A DNA stretch of 64,000 nt, from positions 117,747 through 181,746 of the forward strand of contig JAGTXO010000065.1 of NCBI GenBank assembly GCA_019448385.1, read 5' to 3'. Positions 42,643 to 55,712 of this stretch are shown here, one piece after another. The stretch's first letter is position 1. Each line of letters opens with the position of its first letter. The notes under the pieces are model-generated. The model was not told the DNA's origin, made no database searches, and saw only the letters and a list, made by a program, of their open reading frames with translations. This DNA is from Diacronema lutheri (lineage: Eukaryota; Haptophyta; Pavlovophyceae; Pavlovales; Pavlovaceae). A program made the position numbers and the translations under genes.

Positions 42643-44335
42643 ATGGCCGGGCCGGCGCAGCAGGGCTCGCACGACCAGGACCCGCACCCAGGCGCAGGCT
42701 CCTCGCACCCAGGCGCGGATCTGCGCGACCTTGTGCCACTCATTCAGGGCACCGCAGACTCCGTCCGCCGCATCCGCGCCATTGTCGAGCAGGACAGCGC
42801 CGTCGTGGGCGCCGACGAGCTACGTTACGTTTCGCCGCTCGGCCAGGGCGGCTTTGGCGTCGTCTTCAAGTGCAGGTACACGCCCGCGCCGGGCAACATG
42901 CGTGCGAGCTTGGAGAAGCTCACCGGCCGGCCCGCCGCTGATGGCTCGTTCACCGTCGCCGTCAAGAAGCTCAAGGGCGCGGCGGAGACGCGGCTCGGCA
43001 TGGAGGCGGCGCACGCGGCGGCGAACGGGACGCCGGGCGAGGACCTCGCGGCCAAGGCGGCGCGCGAGCACGCGGAAGCCGTCGCCGAGTTTGCTCACGA
43101 GGTGCTCATGCTCAAGAAGCTCGCGCATCCCAACGTGATCGGCTACGTTGGCTGCGCCGTCTTCCAGGGCGCGCGCGCGCCCGGAGGCGCCGACGGCGAC
43201 GACGAGGACGGCGACGAGCAGCTCGCGCTGGTGCTCGAGTACGCGCAGTACGGCTCGCTCAAGGACATGATTGCGCGCAGCTCGCGTGGCCTCGCCCACG
43301 CCTACCAGCTCGCCGAGGGCCTGCAGTGGTGCCACGACATTGCGCGCGGGATGGACTACCTGCATCACTGCACCCCGCCCATCATGCACCGAGACCTCAA
43401 GCCGGGCAACGTCATGCTCTGCGCGGTGGACGGGCGGCGCGTTGCAAAGGTGGCCGACTTTGGCCTCGCCGCCCTCTGCCTCGAGCGGCGCAAGATCGTC
43501 GCGCGCCAGGCGACCATCGCGCTCTCCCGAGCCGGCGACGGCCAGCGCTCGCGCGTCTACAAGCAGTTCAACACGACGGGCGGCGTCGGCTCGCTGCACT
43601 ACATGGCACGCGCGCGCCCGCGCGCGGCTCAAGCGCGGCGCACGCGCCACGCCGACGCGCGTGAGGCCGACCGCAGGCGCATTCACGCACGTTCGGTCCT
43701 CGCCTGCCGTGCGTCACCTTTCGTCACGCGCGCGTCACCCCCGCCGCCGCGCGCAGGCCCCGGAGAACTACAGAGGCGAGCCGTATGGCGACCACGTCGA
43801 TCAGTATTCATTTGGTGCGCGCCTCCGCCCGACGCGTGACCCGTTCGTCACGCGTGACCGCGTGACCGCGTGACCGCGTGACCGCGTGACCGCGTTGGCG
43901 CGGTCACGCGCGCTGTGCGAAAGCGCGCGCGCGTGCGTTGTGCAAAAGCCGCGCGTGCGCGTGCGTCGGTCGTATGCCCGTCCGCGCCTAACCCGCTCGC
44001 CGTGCCTTCCGCCTGGCCGCGACTTTGGCACCCTGCCTTCCCGCGGCGCGCGCCCTGCACGGCGTCAGCCATCATCCTGTACGAGGTGCTCCTGCGCCAG
44101 CGCGCCTACGCGGGCGAGTACTTGACGGAAGTGCAGATCGCAGATGCGGCCGCCGGCGCGAAACAACTGAGGCCAGCGCTGCCCAAGAAATGGCCGACGG
44201 AGGTGAAGGAGCTGCTCGCCAGGCAAGAGCGCGCAGCGCCACACATCGCATGAGCGGCGCGCGCCGGGCGAGCGTGGCGGGCAGAGGCTGGCGGCACAGC
44301 TCCACTCCCCAACCGCCGCGCGCCACCTGTCGAAC

Positions 44336-44371
<36 letters not shown>

Positions 44372-44564
44372 TTCCCCAACCGCACCCCTGCGCGGCAGAT
44401 GCTGGCATCCATCCCCCGCCGAGCGCCCGTCCTTCAAGCCGATCGCCGCGCAGATCAAGGAGCTGCTCGCGTCGCCCTCCGCCGATCGCGTGCTCAAGGC
44501 GCTCGCCGCCGGCGGCAAGATGGGCGTCCTCGAGAAGCTCGGTCTGCGCTCTGTGGGGCAGTGA
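42643..44564 (+). CDS. Raf/TKL-like protein kinase, four exons
   Basis: Exons 42643-43605, 43757-43814, 44069-44222, 44399-44564; 446 residues. Kinase motifs: GQGGFGVVF (Gly loop), FTVAVKKLK (Lys), EVLMLKKLAHPNVIGYVG (alpha-C and HPNI), HRDLKPGNVML (catalytic loop), DFGLA, then GVGSLHYM|APENYRGEPYGDHVDQYSF, AIILYEVLLRQRAY, and ARCWHPSPAERPSF (subdomain XI Arg). The last three motifs and the HPN motif fit tyrosine-kinase-like Ser/Thr kinases. Two of the three introns need GC donors: ATG|GCACGC and CAG|GCAAGA, both ending in AG; the second intron is GT-AG. Intron 3 contains 35 C before the acceptor. Target pathway unknown. Confidence 0.88.
43851..43895. repeat. 8-bp tandem repeat CGCGTGAC
   Basis: About five copies inside intron 2 of the kinase gene. 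Confidence 0.9.
44337..44371. repeat. C35 homopolymer in kinase intron 3
   Basis: Lies 28 bases before the acceptor GCGGCAG, in the position of the polypyrimidine tract. Confidence 0.9.
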
Positions 44565-45074
44565 AGCAGTTTGCGATGTGGCCCACTGTTGGGTGAACAA
44601 AACTGCTGCCCGTGTGTGCTCTCGCCTGCTCCCCCCTGCTCCTGGTGCCACCCCCATGATACGTGCTACGTATAGATGGTCAAGCCAAATCCGATCAGGG
44701 GCACGATCGCGCCCCGAGTGCAGCGCGGGCCGTTCGGAAGGACGTCCTTGTGAGGGAGCTCTTCGCGTTTGGCGAGCGGGGGAGCACGACGCGCAGCGTT
44801 GCTGCGGCGGCGTGCGGGCGGCGAGCAGCGGTCGGGCTGCTCGCGACGAGGCCGGAGCAGACGGCGCCGTGGCCGCTGGCGCAGGTGACGCGCGCCGACG
44901 AGCCGTAGCGAGCGTCCGTGATCCGCACGGCGGTTGGAGCGGGCCGGCTGGTGCGGCGCGCTCGGCCACGGGTGGCGGCGTGCACGGTCGTGCCGCGCGC
45001 GGCACGCGTCGCCAGCCGCGCGCGACCTGGGCAGAGCCCGCAAAGCGTCGACCGCTGCGCGGCTCGGCCGTGCG
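44565..45074. other. Convergent intergenic region next to the Fanzor gene
   Basis: 510 bp between the kinase stop and the Fanzor stop. A guide (omega) RNA and element end would be expected near the 3' end of a Fanzor gene, but I cannot identify either by eye. No protein gene is supported. Confidence 0.5.
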
Positions 45075-48000
45075 TCAACGCCGGCCGCGCTTCGGCCCGC
45101 GCGCGCTGCCGCCGCCGGCACTGGCGCTGGCAGCTCCGCGGGCGGGGGTGCGGGCGCGAGAGCCGCCGCCGCCACCGCCGCCGCGCCCGCCGCCGTCGTC
45201 GCCACCGCCGTCGCCGCCGCCGCCTCCCCCGCCGTCATCGTCGTCGTCGCCGCCGCCGCCTCCGTCGCCGTCGCCGTCGCCCTCGCCGTCGCCGCCGCCG
45301 CCGTCGCCGCTGCCATCGTCGTCGTCGTCGTCGTCGCCCTCGTCGTCGCCCTCGTCGTCGCCGTCGCACTCGTCGTCGCAGTCGTCGCCCTCGCCGTGCA
45401 CCATGCGCTCCTCACGCTCCCACACCTCGCCGCGCGCCCACCAGGCGAGCACGAGGGCAAAGCGCTCAGGCGTCGACGTGGTGTCGCGCCCGGCCGCGTG
45501 CGCCGCCATGTCGTGCACGTCGTAGAAGATGTTGCGCGCGGCGTTGTAGTCGCGGTGCACGGGCTTCTTGCCGCCGTTGCACGCCGGGCAGATGACGAGC
45601 GCGTGCACCGTGCGCGTGCCGCCCTTTGCCACGGGCAGGCGCGGGTTCTGCGCGAGCTCCGCGCCGCAGCGCTGCAGCCTGCCGCCCTTGGCGAGCCGCG
45701 GCATCGAGCAGTGCATCGACGTGTACGGCTCGGGCACGAAGACGGCCGCGACGCCGCGCCGCCGCAGCTCGCGCAGCAGCCCCACCTGGAAGGCGGGCGG
45801 CGCGCCCTTGGGCTGCGCGCCCTTGTGGTCGCGCAGCCACTTGCCCACGCACACGAGCAGCCGGTCGCGCGTCACGCCGTCGACGCAGTGCGCCGCGATG
45901 AGCGCCTCGGCGACGCGCGCCGCGTTGGACCGCCCGCCGCTGTCGCGCCGCCAGCGCTCCTTCCGGCGCGCCGGCGCGTCGTACACGTGCTCGGCGGCGC
46001 GCTCGCGCACCCGCGCGCTCTCGCGGTGGAAGGCGATGTATTTGCCCGCGTCGAGCACCTTGGCGCTGTGCGCCTCGCCAAGCCGCGCCTCGTCCGCCTC
46101 CACGCTGAACTCCTCGCCGCGCCCGTCCTTGCGCACGCGCCGCCGCGCCGCGTTGGTCTTGGCCGTCTCGCGCGCAAAGCCCGCGGCGCGCGCGCGCGCG
46201 CGCTGCGTGAACTGCCGCCAGACGGCCGCCCGCCCGACGTGCGCAGAGTAGGTGGTGATGTTGCCCATGTTCGGGTCGGCCGCGACGACGACCGCCGCCT
46301 CGACGTCGATCGCCCGCCGCAGCTCGGAGCCGAGCGCGACGGCGATGCGCCCGTCCGGCCGGCGCCAGCGGTGCAGGACGCCCGAGCCGCCGGCCGGCGC
46401 CTGCGCCTTCGGCACGAGGACGGTCCCGACGGCGTGCACGGCGACGCCATCTGTCACCACCGACTTGACGGGCTGCCGGCCCGGGAGCGGCACGCGCGGC
46501 AGCGGCGCGAGGCCAACCCACGAGCGCCGCGCGTGCCACGGCAGATCGGCCGGCGGCCGCTCGCGCCCGGCGTAGTCGAAGACGCGGTTGGAGATGTCGA
46601 AGCGCGTCGCAAAGACCGCGTACCTGACGCGCACGTCCGACATCGGCGGGGTGTTGCCGTTTGTGCCTGTCCACTTGATCGGCTCGCCATCGTGGTCGCG
46701 CAGGTCCAGCGCCTTGAGCCGCGCGCGCAGCTCCTTGCGCTCGTCATCCGAAAGCGTCACCCAGATGGCGCTCGCGGCGAGGCGCACGTTGCGCGGCACC
46801 TGCGCGCAGCGCGCGGCGCGCGAGCGCGCGGGCGCGTGACCAACCTGGCCGCGGGGCGGCGCGCACGGCGGCGGCGCGCGCGCTTGGGCGCTCGGCGGCG
46901 GCAGCGGCAGCCACGCCTCGCGCGCACATTGTGCGTGCGCAGCGGCGCCACATTGTACCGCGGCGGCCGTCCGGTCAGCTGCGTGTGGATGTGCGCGAGC
47001 CGGCAGAGCAGCGCCTGCCCCTCGGCCACGTGCTGCAGGGTGCGGATCTGCACGAGGAAGTAGCGCGTCGTGTGCCGGTCGTAGTTCCACCTTTTCGTGG
47101 GCGTGCACTTGTAGTCGATCTTGTGGAGGACCATGTCGGGCAGGTGGCGGTCGAGCGCGGCGGGGCAGCCGACGCGCGCGCCCTCCACGTCGCCGCGCAG
47201 CAGCCGCTCGCACAGCTCGCGCACGCGCGCGTTTCGCTGCATCTCGGGCAGCGCGACGAGCGCCTCGTCGCGCTCGACTGCCGCGCGGACGACGTCGCGG
47301 AGCAGCCCGTTCACGACGCGCGATGGATGCATCAGGCACGCGGTGGACACCTGCGTCGCCTCCGCCTCGAGGATCTCCGTGAGGCCCACCGCGCAGACGG
47401 GCTGGACGCCCTCGGCCATCTCGCCGACGGCGCGCGCCGTCGCCGCCTTGGTCTGCGCGGCGGCTTGCTCGGCGGGCTTGCCTCGGGGCGCTGCACCGTA
47501 CGTGCTCTCGTCCTTGTGCCAGCCGATGGCCGAGAAGATCGCACGGACGGTTCCCTTGTCCATCGTGGTCGACGTGTGCACGCTGGTCGACGGGCCGCCC
47601 GACGCCGCGCCGACGGCCTGCGCGCTCGCCACCGCAGCCTCGTCGCGCACCACCTTGTTGATGACGCGGTACGCCTGTGTCGTGAGCCTGTGCACGGCCG
47701 CCGCGATGCGCCGCAGCTCCTTCCGCGCACCGGGCTGCGCCGTCACCGCCTGCGGCCCCGCGTTGAGCGTCGAGCGCTTGACCACGAAGCCCGGGAGCAC
47801 GCTGACGCGCGTGCGCGCCGTCGCGCCGCCGGCGGCGCGCGCGCTCGGCGCAGCGGGCTCGTCCACGCGCGCGCGCTCGACGCCGCGCGCGCGGGGAACG
47901 CTCGGCGCGCGCGCGCCCGCGGCGTCGCGCGCGCTCGCGGCGGCACCCGCCGCGGCGCGCTTGCCCGCGGCGCCCGACTCGCCGTGCGCGCGAAGCGGCG

Positions 48001-51000
48001 CCGACGCCAATGCCGACGCCGCGCCCGCGCCGCCGCTGCCGCTGCCCGATACGCCCGCGCGCCGCTTCTGCTCGTCGCGCGTCTTGCGGAACTGGGCGAC
48101 GAGGTCGCTGCTCACGTTGGCCTCAGGCTCCCACGTGTCGGCGCTCTCGTCGTAGCCCCGCCACCTGATCCGGAACTGGAACGTCACCTTCTTGCCCGCC
48201 TTGCGGCGCTCGTCGACGACCGCCTCGACCTCGTACGTGCGCGCCTCCTCGTCGACGCTCGCGCCCGCCGCGCTCGCGCCCGTGTCCGGCCACCCAGCGA
48301 CCGTGCCGCCCAGCCTCTCGGCGGCCGCGCGCAGCTGCCGCTCGCGCTGGGCGGCCGCGGCGCCTCGCGCGACCAGCGCGGGCAGCATGCCCGCGCCGCC
48401 CGCGAGGCCGTGCGCGCCGACGCTGGCGGTCATCAGCGCGTCGAGGCACGCGAACGTTGCGAGCGCACGCGCGCCATCGTCGCCGCCGCGCGGCTGCGAG
48501 CGCACGACGGGCGATGGCCGCGGCTCCCCCTCGGCCGCGAGCAGCGGCCAGATCGCACTGGCCAGCGCGACGGCATGCGCGCCGACCGCGACGGCCACGT
48601 CCGCGTCGAGCGGCGCAAAGTCGTAGCGCACGAGCGCGGCCGGGCGCGAGTCGTCCGTCGGCCGGTCGGCGACGAGCAGCCCGACCGGGCGCGGCGGCTC
48701 GCCGGACGGCGCGGCGACGGGCACGCAGAGGAGCACGACGAGCAGGCGCGGCGTGCCGCCGAGCAGCGCGCGCGCGGCATCCGCCCCGTCGGCTCCGCCG
48801 CGCGCGGCCGCGGCGAGCAGCTCGGCCGCGCGCGTCGGGCCCAGCGCCGTGCGCGCGTCCTTGCGCGCGCGTGCGCGGGCCGTGTACGCGGCGCAGGCGT
48901 CGTCGAGCACCGCCGCGCTGGGCGCGGTGCCAGTCGTCGCCCACGCGCGCAGCGCGTCGCGCACCCGCGTGACGATCGCCTGGTCGACCGCCGCCTCGCC
49001 GGCAGCGTGCGCCGGCGCGCACGCCGGCGGTGCGGCGGCAGGCGCGAGCGCGGGCGCGCCGTCGGCGCCGTCAACGCCGACGGCGCCGTCGGCGCGCCGC
49101 CACGCGAGCTTCGCCTCGATCTGCTGCCGGACGGCGTGGCAAAGCCGGTCGATGCCGCGCGCGTCGTCGAGCGCGGCCAGCGCGTCCTCAGCGGCGGGAC
49201 GGCCGCTCGCGTCCGCGACGGCCTGCAGGCAGAGCAGCGCGGCCGCACGCGCGTTGCACGCGCTCTGCGGCTCGGGCGCGAGCGCGAGCTCGAGCTCGAG
49301 CGGCGACGCGCCTCGCGCCGCGGCGATCGCGTCCATCAGCACGTCCAACCGCTGCACCAGCGCCCTGTGCGCGTCGCGCGGCGCGCCCGTCGACGGCGCG
49401 CGCGAGCGCGTCGCCACGAGCCCGAGCGCGCGCGCCGGCGCGCCCGCCGGCGTGTGCAGCACGAGCAGCGCCGCGCCCGCCAAGCTCGCGTTGCGCGTGA
49501 CGAGCGCGAAGATGCGCGTCGCCTCGTGCGCGCCCACCGACGCCCAGATCGCAGCGCGATCGGCGTCCGTCTGCGCGTCGCACAGGTCGCGCACGTCGTC
49601 CGGCGCGAGCAGCGCGCCGCCGCCGGCGGAGCGCGCGACGATCGCCCGCGCCTCCGCCACGAAGACGGCCTGCGGCAGGTCGGCGTGGCGCGCGTCGACG
49701 ATGGCGCGCGTCGCGTGCACGCCGAGCTCCACGCCGCGGTAGAAGGCGCGCGCGTTGGCCGCGCGCGCGTGCGCCGGCCGTCCGTCCGCGTTGCGCCTCG
49801 CGCGCGCCTGCTTGCTCGTGCGCGCGAGGCCGTCGCGTGGCGGTGGCGGCAGCGTGGCGAGGAAGCGCGCGGCGGGCGGCGGCGCGCGCACGCCGCGCTG
49901 CCGCCGTGCGATGGCCGCGAGCCGCCGGCCCGCCGCGCTGCCGCCCGCGCCGACGTGCTGCCGGCGGCCGAGCGCCGCCGGTGGCGGCGGCGGCGGCGGC
50001 GCGGCGGCGGGCGGCGGCGCGACGGCGGGCGGCGGCGCGGCGGCGGGCGGCGGCGCGGCGGTGGGCGGCGGCGCGGCGGCGGGCGGCGGCGCGGCGGCGG
50101 GCGGCAGCGGCGGCGGCGCGGCGGCGACGGCAGCACCAGTCGGCTTGTCCGCCCACGCACCCGAGACTCTGTCCCAGACCTTGCCCCATGGCGCGCGCCC
50201 ACGCGGCCGCGCGAACTGCCCCGGCTCGAGCGCCTGGCCGCGCTTGGCGGCGGCGGCGGCGGCAGGGGGCGGGCGGCCGGCGCGCCAGTCGAAGACAGGT
50301 GCAACCGTGGCGGCAGGCGCCGAGTGCCGCGCGTCGGTCACAGAGCGCGTGGTGCGCGCGGCGACCGTGGCACGCCTGGCGGGCGGGCGGTGAGCAGCGC
50401 CCGCCGGCGCGCCGGCGGGCGCGGCCGCCTCGAGCCCGGCGGAGGCGCCGCGCTTGCGCTTGCGCGTGCCGCCGCGCGTGCGCCTGCGCGCGCGCCCGCC
50501 GCGCGCCCGTTCGGCCTGCGCGTCGCCAGCCGCGTCGCCGGCCGCGTCGCCGCGCCGCACGTAGACGACCGCGAACGCCTCCTCGCCGGTCCCGTCGACG
50601 CCGCCGCGCGCGCGGCGCAGGACCGACCGCCACTGCAGCCGCCGCGCGCGGCCGGGCTCGCACGCAAACGAGCGCCCACCGCGCCTGACGACGGCCACAA
50701 AGTCGTCGTCGCGCCGCCCGCGCCGGCGCGTGCGCAGCAGCACGCACTGCACGTCGAGCCAGCCCTCGTGCCAGTCGGCCGTGCTGGGGGCGACGCGAAT
50801 CGACTGCGGGAGCTCGACGCCAAAGCCGGCGAGGCGCACGATGTGCGCGACGATGACGCTCGAAATGGCGGGGGCGCTCGACGGGTCGCCCGCTGCAGCG
50901 AGCACCGCCCCGCCCCAGTGCTCACGCGTGACGCAATCCGCGTCCTCGACGTGCACGTGCGCCACGCTCGCGCCGAGCTGGTGCAGCAACGCGCAGATGT

Positions 51001-54000
51001 CGGCGTCGACCGTCCTCTCCTCCTCGGCCGCCTCGGCCGTGCCGCGGGCGGCGGCGTCGCCTGCCGGCTGCCCGAGGTACGCGATCGCCCGCTCGACGGC
51101 CGCGCGCTCCGCACGCGCTGCGCTGTCGATCGCCGCATTGCCGACGGGCGCGCGCAGCGCCGCGATCGCGTCTTGCAACGCCGTCGCGTCGCCCGTCGCC
51201 GCCGCCGCCGTCACCGCCGCCGCGCTCGCGGTGCCGTGCGCGACGGCGTGCAGCGCGGCGGCGCGCGCGGCGGGGATGCGCCCGTCCAGCGCGAGCACGA
51301 GCGGCGGCCCGGCCGGCGTCTGCTGCCGCCGGTGCCGCCGGCTCGCAGCCGGGTGGTCGGCGCGCGCGCGCTCGAGCCGCGCGCGCCGCTCGACGACGCG
51401 CGCCCAGAAGGCCTGCACCCTCGGCTGCGCGAATGCAAGCCAGCCGGCGCCGCGCGTCACGACGTGCACGACGATCCGGTCCTCGTGCCTGAGGTACTGC
51501 ACGTAGAGCGCTTTGCTCACGCCGAGGACGTGCATGCCGAGCTGCAGCTGATCGCGGTGCGGCTGCGGCGGCCCGTCCTCGTGCGCCGTGGCGCCCGCCT
51601 TGGTGAGCGTCTTCACCTCGACGAGGACCTGCTCGTTGTTTTCGGGGAGGATGGCGAGCCCGTCCGGCGAGAAGGCGAACGGCGCGCTCTTGTCGTGCGG
51701 GTCCGCACGCACCATCGGCAGGTTGCACACGACGGTGATGCCGTACGCGGCCGCCAGCTTGCGCAGCGCGACGGCCTCGCCGAGGATGCCCGCGGTCGTC
51801 GCCTTGGTCCGCACCTCGCGCCGCCGCCGGTGCACGTACTCGTCGGTGAGCGTCTCGTGCGCGACGCCGGCGTTGTCGTTCACGACGTCGCCAACCTTGC
51901 TGCCCGTGACCTCCTCCCATCGCTCGTCGTGCCAGCGCGGGCTGCGCTGCGCGGGCGCGCCCGCGCCGACGGCGTCGAGCACGCGGCGCAGCGCTGTGCC
52001 GTCGGGCGCAGCAGGCACGCGCGCGCGGTCCTGGGCCTCGCGAGCGTCGAGGACGCGGCCCGGAGTGGAATCTTGGGGTAGGTCGAGCTTGCTCGCCTCG
52101 CCGTAGCGGCTCTCCAGCTGGCGCGGTGCGTCGGCAGGGCCGCCGTCCGTGCGCGCACCCGACGCGCCCGCCAGTGCACGCGGCGCAGCGTCCGAGGCGC
52201 CCGCCGCGCCCGCGCCGCCGCCAATCGCGCCAGCGCACGCGCGCGCCGCGACCTGCGGACGGCCAGCCGCAGGGACCTCGTCCGCTCGGCCGGCCGCTGC
52301 GTCGGCCGTCCGCTTGGCCACCTCGCGCACGTCTCCGAGCGCGAGCGTGGCTGGCGCCGTCGAGCTCCCGTGGTCTTTGTCCCAAAATTTGAGCAGCCCG
52401 CCAAGGAAGGGCGTGCCCGTCGGGCGGTCCTCGGGCACCTCCGCCAGGATCGCGTCGACGCGCAGCGCGGCCGCCACATCGCAAAACGCGCGCGCGGCGC
52501 GCGCCATCCGCTCGGCGCGCGCGCCGCCGTCGTCCGCCGCGCGGCGGATGGCGTGGCTCACGTGCGCGACGCGGAGCGAGACGACGGCGTGCGCCGGCGC
52601 GTCGGCGCCCGTGCCGAGCGTGTGCCGCCGGATGGCCAGCTGCCCATCGCCCATGCGCGGCGGCAGCGACGCGCACGCCGCGACGGTCGTCGTGCCGGCC
52701 GCGCTGTCGCACAGCCAGCTCGCCTCGCCGCCGCCCGCAAACTCAAAGGTCGCGAAGCCCTCGCGGCCGAAAAGCGCGACGAAGTGGTCGAGCACCGCCT
52801 TGTTGATCGCGCGCGCCGCCGGCCGCGTCGATGCGCCGCGGGCAGCGCCACCCGCCGCGCCGCGCGCATCGCTGCACGTCGCAGGGCAGGTGCAGCCGGA
52901 CGCGCGCACGCCGTCCGACCGCGTCCGCGGCAGCTCGAGCTCGCGCACCTTGGGGCAGAACCAGAGCGGGTTGGACGCCTCGAGGCACAGCACGACGAGC
53001 CGCCCGTCCGTGCCGGCCAGCGCGCGCGCGTCGCGCAGCAGCTCGACGGCGAGCTCGGACGTCGCCGCGTGCACCGCCGGCTCGCCCGTCGCGCGGTCGG
53101 GCGGGAAGAGGCCACCGCCGACGAGCGGGCTGGGGCAGCGGCCGAGCATCACGAGCAGCGGCGGCGGCGGCGTCTGCGGCGCCTGCTGCCCGACCGCAGC
53201 CGCCGTCAGCCCGGCCAGGTCGGAGCTCGTGCGGAGGGCCTTGAGCGCGACGCGCGAGCCGGTGCCCGCCTGCTCGGAAAACGTGGCGAGCATGGCGCAC
53301 GTGCTCGCCCTCGCGCCGCACTGCCAGCTGACGCGCGCGAGGAGGCCTTCCAGCGTGTCGTTTTCGCGCGGCCGCGTGACCGCGTCGAGCGCCGCCGGGC
53401 CGAGCTGGAGGCTGCCGGGCGTGACGCACAGCACCGCCTCGTGGTAGGCGCGCAGCAGCTCCCTCGGCAGCTGCTCGGCGGGCGTCGCCGCCTGCCCGCC
53501 CACCCACCGTGCACCGTGGCCGCCGTCGCCCGCGCCCGCGAGCCGCACCGCCGGCCCGCCCGTGATCGCCGAGGTCGGCGGCGTGCCGAGCGCGTCGACG
53601 AGCGCGCGCACGGGCGCGACACGCCTGCGCGCAGCGTCCGCGCCGACGGCGAGCGCGGCGATCTGAGCGCCCTCCCATGCGCGCTCCCTCGCGTCGTCCC
53701 GCGCGGCCGCCGGCGCGGCGCCCGGCCGCGCGCCGGGCGGCACCGCGCACGCCGCCGCGACGACCTCCGCGCGCGCGCCGGCGGCGTCGGGCGCGTGCAG
53801 CTGCGCGATCGCGCCAAAGAGCGCGGCGGCCGAGCGGTAGCGGCCGTGCGCCGCGACGAGCGCGTAGAGCACGCGCAGCGCGGCCACGCCCGCCTGGTCG
53901 GGCGCGTCGTCAGCGATTTGCTCGACCTCCCACGTGCGCGTGGGCGGCGGGCTGCCGTCGGCCGGGTCCGGACGCAGCGCCCACGCGCGCTCGACGATCG

Positions 54001-55648
54001 CGTTGAACACGTCGCGCGCGGCGCCCTCGTCAAACTCGGCGGCGCCCGCCGCGTGCGCGCACCACCCGTGCACGCGCGACGTGGGCGCGTCCACGGCGCG
54101 CTGCACGACGAGCACCGCCGGCCGGTCGACGCAGCCGAGGCTCACCGCCGCGTGCTTGCCCTCGAGCAGCGCCGCCGCCGCAGCCTCGACCAAGGCGTCA
54201 CCAGGCGCGTCGCCGACGACGACGGCACAGCCGTCGCCGTACTCGGCCTGCATCGCGGCGACGCACGACGCGACAAAGTCGCCGCCCGCGGCCGCCGCGT
54301 GTCGCGCCGCCAGCATCCGGCGCGCGATGGCAAGCCAGACGTACTCGGCCGGCGCGCGCGCGGCGCGCGCGCGAGGCGCGCCGGCCGCGCCGCGTGCGCC
54401 CGCGCGTGCGCCTCCAGCGGCCGCAACGGCCGAGGCGGCTGGAGCGGCGGTGAGCGTGCGCCGCGCGCGCTTCGCCGGCCGCGCGATGGGCGATGCACCC
54501 GCCATCGCACCGCCCGCAGCAGCCGGTGCGGCCGCCACAGCGCCCGCCGCAACGCCACTCGTCACGACGCCCGTGGCGGGCGGCGCGGCGTCGGACGCGG
54601 CCGCCTCGACGGGCGTCGCGCAACTACCGCCAGCGGTCGCGGACGCGCCCGGCGACGCGTCGGCGAGGAGGTGGCGCAGCACGCCGCGCGCGAGCGCGAC
54701 TCGCACGGCGAGCGTCAGCGCGCGCAGGCGGTCGGAAGGCGAGGCGTCGCGCTCGGCGTCGGCGGACGTGGCGGCAGCAGGCGGGGCGGCGGGCGGCACG
54801 GCGGCGGACTGGGCGGCCGCCGGCGCAACCTCGTCGGCCTTGGCCAGCCAGACGAGCCCGGCGACTGCGAGCACGACGCTGTACGCGCCGACATCGTCAC
54901 CCGCAACGCGCGCCAGCCGGGCGTGGGCGTCGGCCTCGGACACGGCGACGTGGAAGAGCACGTCGTCGCGGGCAGCTTGCTCGGCAAACTGACGCAGCTG
55001 CTTGGCCATCGTCACGCCGGCGACGGACGCCTCGCCCGCCTCTGCCTCGACCTGCTCGTCCTGGCCGATGGCGGACGCGCCGGCCTCGGCGCCAGCGTCG
55101 AGTGTCCGGCGGCGCTCGAGGGCAAAGCCACGCACACAGACGCTCTGGAGGCCGCCGAGCGCGCCCGCCTTCTCGTGCAGCGCGCACGACAGCTCGACCA
55201 CCGAGTCCACGCGCCTCGCGGCGGCGCCCCCCCGCTCGCCGCGCGTGGCCGCGCGCACGACGAATACCGTGAATTGCGCGCGCTTCGCCGCGCGCGCCGA
55301 CGCGCACGCGTGCTTCAGGAGCCGGCAAAGCGCGGGCCTTTGCGCCGCTGCGCCCCGCGTGCACAGCAGCAGTTGGCCGCGCTCGTCGCCCAGCTCCTGC
55401 TCGACGGCGGCCTCGAGCGCGTCGTCCGTCAAATCGCCGTGCTCCGTCGAGGCGAGCGCGCGCGCAGCCGCGAGCGCCAGCTCGCCTGCGCCCGCGCGCC
55501 GCCGGCGGCGCGCACCGGCGGGCGCGTGCGGCGCCGACGCGTGTGACGACGCCGCCGCGTCCGCGCGCGCACACGCGGCGCGCAACGCCTCACGCGCCGA
55601 GGCGGCCGCGCGCGCCCTGGGCGCGAGCTTCAAGAACGTGCGCGCGGC

Positions 55649-55712
<64 letters not shown>

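Noticed and set aside
44934-47063. Plus-strand open frame of 709 codons opposite the Fanzor exon
   Set aside because: His/Arg/Ala-rich shadow without domains; the minus strand carries the RuvC motifs.
46931-52081. Plus-strand open frame of 1,716 codons antisense to the Fanzor polyprotein
   Set aside because: His/Arg-rich composition, no domain, and it mirrors a coding frame with recognised domains. Long antisense frames are expected at this GC content.
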